Shown: piece by piece, positions 1-5,686 of the stretch
How the letters are laid out: every line of letters starts with the position of its first letter
How positions within the stretch are numbered: position 1 is the first letter of the stretch
NCBI GenBank assembly: GCA_023251335.1
Contig: JAHEZA010000193.1
Location: 1 to 5,686 of the forward strand
Reading direction: 5' to 3'
DNA: 5,686 nucleotides
Source of the DNA: Chitinophagaceae bacterium
GTDB taxonomy: Bacteria; Bacteroidota; Bacteroidia; Chitinophagales; Chitinophagaceae
The notes under the pieces: generated by a model
What the model saw: the letters and a program-made list of their open reading frames with translations, nothing else
Databases searched by the model: none
Told to the model about the DNA's origin: nothing
Translations under genes and position numbers: made by a program

Positions 1-602
1 CCAGCACCTTTTTGGTATTTGGATATGGTATGGCCATTTTAGCCGCATTACTTATGCTCTTCGCGCCCGAGGCATTAATAATATTCACAACACCGGAATA
101 TTATTATTCGGCTTGGGTGGCTGGCATACTAGGATATAATCTCGTACTTATTGGGCTTTCTTATATTGCGATTATCGGAATTTCAATTAACAAGACAACA
201 AAGCCGTATGGGATCGCTATGCTCTGCGCGGCAATCGTTACTGTTATTCTTGATGTAATTCTTATACCAAAATTTGGCAAGGAAGGTTCGGCGTTGGCAA
301 CAGTATTTGCGCAATTAATTGTGCCAATCTATCTTTTTTACATTGGCCAAAAGGTGTATCCTATTCCTTATAAATTTACTGAGGTTATCATTGTGACGAT
401 AAGTTCTCTTGCGATTGCATTGGTAATAAGATTTATCCCTTTTGATAATTTGGCAACGCAGATAACAGTAAAGATAATAGTTGGTTTGATTTTGATTGTC
501 GCTGCGCTGATATTAAACAGGGAAACTCTTTTGACATTGATTTCGGGGATACAAAAACAAAAAATCAATAGTGAATCAAGTGCTATCAATAATACGGTTT
601 AG
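1..602 (+). CDS. Polysaccharide flippase, Wzx/MOP superfamily (C-terminal part, 5' truncated)
   Basis: This is an inner-membrane flippase that probably moves undecaprenyl-diphosphate-linked repeat units to the periplasmic face. The first full codon is at base 3, giving 199 visible residues; the frame is open to the window edge, so the true start lies upstream and the in-frame TTG at 12 is not a real start. About six hydrophobic helices are visible, at visible residues 3-27, 38-62, 69-89, 96-115, 127-146 and 154-171. They match the C-terminal half of a 12-14 helix transporter. The segment after the third helix (IPKFGKEGSALATVFAQ) is the Gly/Ala/Thr-rich loop and helix start common in polysaccharide biosynthesis C-terminal domains. 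A polar tail rich in Gln, Asn and Ser ends the protein. The next gene converges on it, so this is the end of its transcription unit. The MOP assignment is solid; the substrate cannot be told. Confidence 0.87.
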   Translation, partial: STFLVFGYGMAILAALLMLFAPEALIIFTTPEYYYSAWVAGILGYNLVLIGLSYIAIIGISINKTTKPYGIAMLCAAIVTVILDVILIPKFGKEGSALATVFAQLIVPIYLFYIGQKVYPIPYKFTEVIIVTISSLAIALVIRFIPFDNLATQITVKIIVGLILIVAALILNRETLLTLISGIQKQKINSESSAINNTV

Positions 603-715
603 AATTACGAGTGAGTTTGAATTAACGGTGTAAGAGTTTGATTTAGTTGATTTCTTTGAGAATCCAGTAAACAAACAAAATGGCAGGATTTGTATCTAGT
701 ATTCTCCTCAGTAAA
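603..715. other. Convergent intergenic gap without a clear terminator
   Basis: These 113 bases lie between the flippase stop (TAG at 600-602) and the stop of the opposing gene (TGA read as TCA at 716-718). A bidirectional terminator would be expected here. Only weak inverted repeats are visible: GAGAAT at 658-663 with ATTCTC at 701-706, and AATCC at 661-665 with GGATT at 686-690. They overlap each other and lack a GC-rich stem and U-tract. Two short direct repeats are also present: GAGTTTGA at 613 and 634, and CAGTAAA at 665 and 709. None supports a named element. Confidence 0.5.
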
Positions 716-2107
716 TCAATTTACATATGCGACTGAATATTGGCCTTTACTATCCGTACCTAATATAATCAGATTTCCATCCTGGTTATACTTTTTATCC
801 AAGTCAATAATAGAATTTGTCAGAGGATCTTTCAAATCAAGGATTAACCTGGAATTATTAAAAATCCGCAACCTTTTTATATCATTGTTTAAAAGCTTTA
901 TCTGCAGGGTATTATTGCTTCGGAAATAATTAAAAGAAAAGCCAGGATCGTAATCCGGTTCTTTTGGATAAAAATCATATAACAAAGATGTTCCGCTAAA
1001 TGGGTCGCTTTTATTATTTTGTTCGATGCTTATTTTTTCCTGAACATCTTTTATTATCTGTGCTGCGCCTGCATCCACATCGCCTTTCCACCAGTTGATT
1101 CTTTCATTATAGAACCAGACGTATCCATCGGTTGTTTTATAGGCATTGTATAAATTATAAGCGAGCCACCTCGCTTTGGTTTCTTTATCAAAGCCTTTAT
1201 CGTACGCAGGAATTTTACCATAAAGCTGATCAAAAAAAATAGCTTGTGCATAAGAAATCTTATCAAATTCTGGGATTAGAGACTTGTCTATCATTCTAGT
1301 TCCAATGTCCCGAAGATTTACAGCAGAAGTAATATATGTCTCTGCATTTTGAAATCCATAAGAATTTTCATTGCCATCAATGATTTCGCTTGTTTCGTTT
1401 TTTCCTTCCATCATTCCTTCTACAAAAAAAGGATATAACGCCATTCCTGTTTCGGAAATTGGTTGTTTAACACTTTGAAAATAGGGCAAAAGCAGTAGCC
1501 AAAATGACAAGATTTTTATATCCGGTTTATACGTTTGTAAAGCCTGAATAAATTGTTTCCCTCTTTTTCTTACAATGGTACCTACTTCTTGGTACGAAAG
1601 ATTGTTGTACATAGAGGGCTTATACAGCCAGGGATTTAGCATCGGATCTTTGTAATAATATTCCGCATCAAAGCCAATTCCCTTTGCTTTTGACATTTTA
1701 ACAGCAAGTGAAACTTTCTTAAGATTTTCGATTATTTTTGACCAACTTGCTTCATCAAGCCAATGAGCACCGGTATAGCTGGCGCCTCTTACTAATAGAA
1801 AGTTATCGGTAAACTTTTTCCATTGGATCTCTGATAGATCTTTGTATTGAAATTGTAAATCCGACCGTTGAGTAGTATCAAAAGCATTGTAAATATCAAA
1901 ATCAAATGAAAAAACCACGCCATCAAAAGGCGCTTTTTCCATTTTTTCTATATTAGCTTTTAAAAAGCTGACATTCGGATAATCCCATCCAAACTCTATT
2001 AGTTTTTTTTGATTTACGTTTTGGCCGCTGGCCATTTTGGCTGCCGAAAGCAGAAGTGGAACGAAAACAATTAAATTGGAAACTAATTTAATGATTTTGT
2101 GCGCCAT
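716..2107 (-). CDS. Secreted protein of unknown function, probably TIM-barrel glycoside-hydrolase-like
   Basis: An intact gene of 463 aa from the ATG at 2107. The frame continues upstream to a TTG at 2170. I chose the ATG because it puts a normal signal peptide at the N-terminus: Lys at 4 and 7, a hydrophobic core at about 9-23, and likely cleavage near ASGQ (26-29). No lipobox Cys is present, so a periplasmic or secreted protein is expected. The body (about 33-360) alternates short hydrophobic strands and helices as in a (beta/alpha)8 barrel, starting KLIEFGWD (35-42) and FDGVVFSFD (61-69). Acidic residues sit at strand ends where glycosidase catalytic residues usually lie: GFDAEYY (145-151), IIDGNENSYGF (242-252) and YVWFYNERINWW (329-340). 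Candidates are D148, E149, D244, E247 and E335. Residues about 385-463 look like a small beta-sandwich domain. From memory the pattern resembles uncharacterised secreted proteins in Planctomycetes and Verrucomicrobia. It is transcribed against the flanking export genes; a role in trimming or degrading the exopolysaccharide is inferred from context only. Alternatively it acts on an unrelated glycan or is non-catalytic. Confidence 0.8.
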   Translation of the reverse strand: MAHKIIKLVSNLIVFVPLLLSAAKMASGQNVNQKKLIEFGWDYPNVSFLKANIEKMEKAPFDGVVFSFDFDIYNAFDTTQRSDLQFQYKDLSEIQWKKFTDNFLLVRGASYTGAHWLDEASWSKIIENLKKVSLAVKMSKAKGIGFDAEYYYKDPMLNPWLYKPSMYNNLSYQEVGTIVRKRGKQFIQALQTYKPDIKILSFWLLLLPYFQSVKQPISETGMALYPFFVEGMMEGKNETSEIIDGNENSYGFQNAETYITSAVNLRDIGTRMIDKSLIPEFDKISYAQAIFFDQLYGKIPAYDKGFDKETKARWLAYNLYNAYKTTDGYVWFYNERINWWKGDVDAGAAQIIKDVQEKISIEQNNKSDPFSGTSLLYDFYPKEPDYDPGFSFNYFRSNNTLQIKLLNNDIKRLRIFNNSRLILDLKDPLTNSIIDLDKKYNQDGNLIILGTDSKGQYSVAYVN

Positions 2108-2131
2108 ACTTTGAAGCTTTGAAATTCTTTT

Positions 2132-2162
2132 TTTGATTATCCCGTCATACTGTGCATATTTG
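2132..2162 (+). promoter_or_regulatory. Candidate promoter for the export gene pair (OPX and Wzz-like)
   Basis: A TTTG at 2132-2135 is followed after 19 bases by CATATTTG at 2155-2162. This matches the Bacteroidota -33 TTTG / -7 TAnnTTTG arrangement with one mismatch (C for T at the first -7 base) and a normal spacer. Transcription would start near 2168, leaving a leader of about 120 nt before the ATG at 2287. A weaker alternative closer to the gene is TATTATTG at 2252-2259, with only a T-run (2230-2235) upstream. The predicted start lies just inside the opposing candidate promoter. Confidence 0.4.
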
Positions 2163-2187
2163 ACAATCAAAACAATCCGGTTTTATT

Positions 2188-2195
2188 CAAAGATA
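2188..2195 (-). promoter_or_regulatory. Candidate -7 element for the minus-strand secreted protein gene
   Basis: On the minus strand this reads TATCTTTG, a perfect match to the Bacteroidota -7 consensus TAnnTTTG. No TTTG is found at the expected -33 distance; the best-placed sequence is TTAA (2217 to 2214), with an 18-base spacer. Transcription would start near 2182, leaving a leader of about 75 nt before the ATG at 2107. The same start would leave only about 12 nt before the alternative TTG at 2170. This is pattern matching only, with no expression data. Confidence 0.35.
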
Positions 2196-2273
2196 GCATG
2201 AGTAAAAATATAATTAACTTCGCCAACAATTTTTTAATCGTCATTTTCTCCTATTATTGAGCAGCCAGCCTAA

Positions 2274-2288
2274 ATTGAATAATTCAAT
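2274..2288. repeat. 15-bp palindrome overlapping the export-gene start codon
   Basis: ATTGAAT at 2274-2280 and ATTCAAT at 2282-2288 are perfect inverted repeats around a single central A. The right arm includes the first two bases of the ATG at 2287. In DNA it could be a dimeric repressor site. In RNA it could fold only a weak stem of about five A/U-rich pairs over the start codon. The region is AT-rich, so chance is possible. Confidence 0.4.
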
Positions 2289-4722
2289 GAAAATAGTTAA
2301 GACAGTTTTATTGGTGTTATTTACAGTCGTTTTTTGTTCAACAGAACTTCATGCACAGAATAATTTATTTGATGTCACGGACTTAGCTAATACCAAAATC
2401 GATAATTATAGTGACGAGCAGTTGATTGCATTCTATAATCAGGCGGTCGGATCGGGACTTTCAGAATCTCAATTGTATAAGTTGGCAACAGATAGGGGTT
2501 TGCCGGATTCTGAAATCATGAAGTTAAAAAACAGATTACAATTTCTTATTCCGTCTAATAAACCGTCAGCAAAAGTTGGCTCGGAAGGAAATTCCACGGC
2601 GCAGCATCCTTACGATACTTTAGACCGTAATGTTCCGTTGCAAAGCTTTAAGAATGATTTCACGATTTTTGGTTCCGAACTCTTCACGACAAATAGCCTG
2701 GTTTTTGAGCCAAATCTTCGAATCCCTGCTCCCGCCGGATACGTTTTGGGTCCCGACGATGAAATAGTAATTTCCGTTTATGGCTACAGCGAAAAAATTT
2801 ACAATCTAACGGTAAACGAGCAGGGTGCAATATTCATACCAAATGTAGGCCCAATAATTGTAAACGGTCTCAGTATAGAACAGGCCACAGATAAGATAAA
2901 GTCGACGCTGGCATCCACTATCTATAAGGCCATTAGCTCCGGCAAAACGAAGGTACAGGTAACTCTCGGCAAAATTCGTAGCATTCGCGTAACAGTCATC
3001 GGGGAGGCAAAAAAGCCCGGTACATTTACCGTATCTTCCTTAACTACTTTATACAATCTTCTTTATTTGTGTGGCGGACCTACTCCCCTGGGAAGTTATA
3101 GGAATATAGCAATCATTCGGGGAAATAAGGTAGAAAGAACCGCAGATCTGTACGACTTTTTAGTAGCAGGGGATTCAAAAGATAATATCATTTTGCAGGA
3201 AGGCGATGTGATCAGAATCCCCTATTACAAGAGCCGGGTGTCCATTTCAGGAAACGTAAAGAGGAAAGGTGAGTTTGAAATGTTGGATAATGAAACCTTT
3301 AGTGATTTGCTCAAGTATTCCGGCGGATTTACAGACAATGCCTATAGGGGAATAGTAACTGTAGAGCGAATCACTAATTCTGCGAAAAGAATCGTTGATC
3401 TTGATGCCAGTCAGTTTGATTCGTTTAAGACAAATGGAAGCGACAAATTTATTGTCAGGCAACTCCCGGACGTGTATGCAAATCGAATTGCTATTTCAGG
3501 TGCGGTGTTGAGGCCGGGGCCTTATGAATTGACTCCTGGGATTACCCTAAAATCCCTCATCGAAAAAGCGGGAGGTCTTACACACGTTGCTTATACAAAA
3601 CGGATATCCATTTTCAGGTATTTTCAAAATAAAATGCCCACATTACTTTCTGTAGATCTTGATTCCGCGTTAGGTAGTGGCGCCGACGTTAAGCTCGTTA
3701 AGGATGATTCTGTTGCAATTCATTCTATATTTGAGTTTGTGGATTCTTCTTATGTTTCAGTGGAAGGAAATGTAAGAAACCCAGGCCCCATAGAATGGCG
3801 TGAGAATTTGTCGCTTCGAGATTTATTGCTTTCTGCGGGTGGCATTTCGGAATTTGGCGACTCTTCTACCATAGAAATAACCAGAAGAATAAGAAACGCG
3901 CAAGTGGACGTGGCAAATCACCAGGAAAGTCAGATCTTTAATATCAATCTTGTCGGTGCCAATGAGCAATCTAAAGATGTCTTATTGCAACCTTATGACA
4001 TTGTAATTGTAAAAGCACTGCCGGGATATAGCTCGCAAAGAACCGTTTTGGTATTAGGAGAAGTAAAAAGCCCTGGAAGATACGGGCTGCAAAAAAGCAG
4101 CGAAAAAATTAGTGATGTGATTAGCAGGGTCGGCGGGTTTAAAGCCTCTGCCGACAGCACTTCTATCACCATACGTCGGAATGTACAATCCAACCTAACT
4201 GTTATAGAAAGGGAAAAACTTTTCCAGCGGGTATTGAATATCAGTCCGGATAGCCTTTCCAGTTATCCGCGTTTAAAAGATGAAATATATAAAACTTATG
4301 ATTTAATCAGCGTAGATCTTAGCGCTGCCTTGTCAAATCCTGATAAATCGGAAAATCTTGTGCTCGAAGATGGAGATGTACTTACTATCAGTAGAAGCTC
4401 AAACCTGGTAAAAATTTCAGGGGAAGTATATAATCCAACTATTATACCTTACAAAGCCGGAAAGAATTTAAAGTATTACATACAGCAGGCGGGAAATTTC
4501 ACTCCTTATGCAAGGAAGAACGGAGCCTTGATAATTCATCCTGATGGAAAGTCCGCTTCCGTAAAGCATTTTCTGTTTTTTAAATCCTATCCATCTGTTA
4601 CGCCACGGTCAGAAGTCTTTATTCCACAAAAGACCAAAAAGACCGGTAAAGGGATAAGCATTGGCGAATGGGCTCTCATGATAACTGCGTTGGGAGTGCT
4701 GGCAGGTGTAATTAAAAATTGA
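2287..4722 (+). CDS. Polysaccharide export outer-membrane protein (OPX/Wza-like) with six SLBB domains
   Basis: The protein forms the periplasmic and outer-membrane exit channel for a polysaccharide. The ATG at 2287 gives 811 aa with a signal peptide (MKIVKTVLL..., likely cleaved near LHAQ, 21-24). An upstream in-frame TTG at 2257 would place ten polar residues before it and is less likely. Order of domains: a helical segment about 38-88 (YSDEQLIAFYNQA, LPDSEIMKLKNRL) and a motif IFGSELF at 127-133. Poly_export follows at about 150-230, opening AGYVLGPDDEIVISVYG. Six SLBB repeats start near 233 (IGEAKKPG), 317 (ISGNVKRKG), 400 (ISGAVLRPG), 489 (VEGNVRNPG), 585 (LGEVKSPG) and 707 (ISGEVYNP). 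A final hydrophobic helix from W795 to the end may be the membrane-spanning segment, by analogy with the C-terminal helix of Wza. At 811 aa it is about twice the length of E. coli Wza. The only N-terminal Cys (C17) follows Phe, a poor lipobox, so acylation is doubtful. The next gene starts 25 bases downstream, so the two are probably one operon. Confidence 0.93.
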   Translation: MKIVKTVLLVLFTVVFCSTELHAQNNLFDVTDLANTKIDNYSDEQLIAFYNQAVGSGLSESQLYKLATDRGLPDSEIMKLKNRLQFLIPSNKPSAKVGSEGNSTAQHPYDTLDRNVPLQSFKNDFTIFGSELFTTNSLVFEPNLRIPAPAGYVLGPDDEIVISVYGYSEKIYNLTVNEQGAIFIPNVGPIIVNGLSIEQATDKIKSTLASTIYKAISSGKTKVQVTLGKIRSIRVTVIGEAKKPGTFTVSSLTTLYNLLYLCGGPTPLGSYRNIAIIRGNKVERTADLYDFLVAGDSKDNIILQEGDVIRIPYYKSRVSISGNVKRKGEFEMLDNETFSDLLKYSGGFTDNAYRGIVTVERITNSAKRIVDLDASQFDSFKTNGSDKFIVRQLPDVYANRIAISGAVLRPGPYELTPGITLKSLIEKAGGLTHVAYTKRISIFRYFQNKMPTLLSVDLDSALGSGADVKLVKDDSVAIHSIFEFVDSSYVSVEGNVRNPGPIEWRENLSLRDLLLSAGGISEFGDSSTIEITRRIRNAQVDVANHQESQIFNINLVGANEQSKDVLLQPYDIVIVKALPGYSSQRTVLVLGEVKSPGRYGLQKSSEKISDVISRVGGFKASADSTSITIRRNVQSNLTVIEREKLFQRVLNISPDSLSSYPRLKDEIYKTYDLISVDLSAALSNPDKSENLVLEDGDVLTISRSSNLVKISGEVYNPTIIPYKAGKNLKYYIQQAGNFTPYARKNGALIIHPDGKSASVKHFLFFKSYPSVTPRSEVFIPQKTKKTGKGISIGEWALMITALGVLAGVIKN

Positions 4723-4747
4723 TGTCTAACTTATTAATTTTCATCCC

Positions 4748-5686
4748 ATGGCCACAAGTGAAATTGAAAAAGGTAATAAACTAAATTTCGGCACTCCTGC
4801 CTCCAGGAACTTAGGTATTCTCATCAGCGCATTACTAAAAAAATGGTGGCTAATTATGATCGTAGGATTAGTTGCCGGGCTTTTGGGAATATCTTATGCC
4901 AGTAAACAAAAAATTACTTATCAAAGTAAACTAACTTTTGCATTGGACGGAGGAGAAGGCGGGGGCCTTTCGGGGGCTGCCAGCCTGGCAAGCCAGTTTG
5001 GCTTGAGTATAGGTGGTGGTGGGAACGAGGTTTTTTCCGGCGACAATATCCTCGAAATCATGAAAAGCAGAAGAATGGTCGAGCGAACACTTCTTTCTGC
5101 AGACACTTTTGACAACAAGCCAATCACCTTCATTCAATATTTTTTAGATCAAAACAAGGACCCAAAATCTAAAGCCATTCCGGTCAGTTTTCCTGTTGGC
5201 CAACAAAGATCCGGCTTTACATACCAACAGGATAGCTTACTATACGATTGTTATAACCAGTTTTCAAAATCTTATATTACGGCATCCAAACCTGATAGGA
5301 AATATAATATCTACGAAGTAAATATTACCAATCCCAACGAAAAATTTACTAAAGATTTTACGGATAGACTTGTTTCGGAAACGAACGATTTTTATATTTC
5401 TATTTGTACTCAAAAGGCCAAGCAAACGCTGGATATTTTGGAGCAGCGGGTAGCTAACATGAAAGGAAAGGTCAATGCCAGCATAGACAGCAGGGCTGAG
5501 ATACAGGATGTAAATCTAAATCCTGCGTTTTCAGAGGCAGCGGTACCTATACAAAAGGAACAGGCGAATATACAAGTGTATGGTGGGGCTTATGCCGAGA
5601 TGTTCAAGAACCTGGAAATTGCCAGGTATCAATATCTTAAACAGATACCATTAATGCAAATAATTGATGCTGCAAATTATCCGATG
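4748..5686 (+). CDS. Wzz/PCP-family chain-length determinant protein (3' truncated)
   Basis: An inner-membrane polysaccharide co-polymerase that sets polymer length and pairs with the OPX protein. The ATG at 4748 gives 313 residues before the window ends, with no stop reached. Residues 1-32 are cytoplasmic, with a Lys pair before the first membrane helix (33-50, starting WWLIMIVGLVAG). A Gly-rich stretch (68-93) leads into NEVFSGDNILEIMKSRRMVE (93-112), which matches the Wzz N-terminal domain pattern (a block where GDNI and SRR are recognisable). Residues about 200-300 are rich in Gln, Glu, Lys and Ala, with helical, probably coiled-coil character, forming the periplasmic arm. The last visible residues, PLMQIIDAANYPM (301-313), match the Pro-rich approach to the second membrane helix, so probably only that helix and a short tail are missing. 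Whether a BY-kinase domain follows cannot be seen. It lies 25 bases after the OPX stop, with no obvious terminator between them. Confidence 0.9.
   Translation, partial: MATSEIEKGNKLNFGTPASRNLGILISALLKKWWLIMIVGLVAGLLGISYASKQKITYQSKLTFALDGGEGGGLSGAASLASQFGLSIGGGGNEVFSGDNILEIMKSRRMVERTLLSADTFDNKPITFIQYFLDQNKDPKSKAIPVSFPVGQQRSGFTYQQDSLLYDCYNQFSKSYITASKPDRKYNIYEVNITNPNEKFTKDFTDRLVSETNDFYISICTQKAKQTLDILEQRVANMKGKVNASIDSRAEIQDVNLNPAFSEAAVPIQKEQANIQVYGGAYAEMFKNLEIARYQYLKQIPLMQIIDAANYPM

Noticed and set aside
12..14. In-frame TTG as a possible start for the flippase fragment
   Set aside because: The frame is open upstream to the window edge and the visible protein is only the C-terminal half of the family, so the gene begins outside the window.
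613..641. Direct repeat GAGTTTGA, two copies 21 bases apart
   Set aside because: There are only two short copies in an AT-rich gap, with no third copy or conserved spacer, so it is not a CRISPR array or an attachment site.
658..706. Possible bidirectional terminator (GAGAAT/ATTCTC)
   Set aside because: The stem is six AT-rich pairs with a 37-base loop and no adjacent U-tract; it is too weak to call.
690..929. Open frame of 79 codons on the + strand
   Set aside because: It lies almost wholly antisense to the C-terminal domain of the secreted protein gene and has no domain pattern; it is a shadow frame.
2108..2170. N-terminal extension of the minus-strand gene from TTG at 2170
   Set aside because: It would put 21 mostly polar residues before a well-formed signal peptide; the ATG at 2107 is the natural start.
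2257..2286. N-terminal extension of the OPX gene from TTG at 2257
   Set aside because: It adds ten polar residues ahead of the signal peptide, and the ATG at 2287 opens with the typical Lys-rich n-region.
4921..5137. Overlapping open frames on the minus strand
   Set aside because: They are antisense to the Gly-rich part of the Wzz-like gene; runs of Pro mirror the Gly codons, which marks them as shadows.

Overview
The window is a piece of a surface- or exopolysaccharide biosynthesis locus from a member of the Bacteroidota. Four points suggest this phylum. Base composition is AT-rich, about 40 % GC by eye. No clear Shine-Dalgarno sequence precedes the visible starts. There are close matches to the phylum's -33 TTTG / -7 TAnnTTTG promoter pattern. 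The protein architectures also fit: an outer-membrane export protein with many SLBB domains and a signal peptide ending in HAQ, followed directly by a Wzz-type protein with a Gly-rich N-terminal stretch. A genus cannot be assigned from this window; a Sphingobacteriales- or Chitinophagales-like host is only a guess.

Layout: (1) bases 1-602, + strand, hold the C-terminal half of a Wzx/MOP-type polysaccharide flippase, cut by the window start. (2) Bases 603-715 are a short convergent gap with no convincing terminator. (3) Bases 716-2107, - strand, hold an intact secreted protein of about 463 aa. It is probably TIM-barrel/glycoside-hydrolase-like with a small C-terminal beta domain, and it is the least understood gene here. 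(4) Bases 2108-2286 are a divergent regulatory region with one candidate promoter per strand and a 15-bp palindrome that runs into the next start codon. (5) Bases 2287-4722, + strand, hold a large polysaccharide export (OPX, Wza-like) protein with one Poly_export domain and six SLBB domains. (6) Bases 4748-5686, + strand, hold a Wzz/PCP chain-length-determinant protein, cut by the window end just before its expected second membrane helix.

Together the + strand genes give the core of a Wzx/Wzy-dependent pathway. The flippase moves lipid-linked repeat units across the inner membrane, the PCP protein controls polymerisation and bridges the periplasm, and the OPX protein takes the polymer through the outer membrane. 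The - strand secreted protein may trim or process the polymer, as glycosidases in other exopolysaccharide loci do (for example PslG in the Psl locus), but this rests on context and fold resemblance only. I see no CRISPR array, tRNA, rRNA or mobile element. The pathway itself is a known type; the novelty candidates are the - strand enzyme-like gene and the face-to-face promoter arrangement that may couple it to export.
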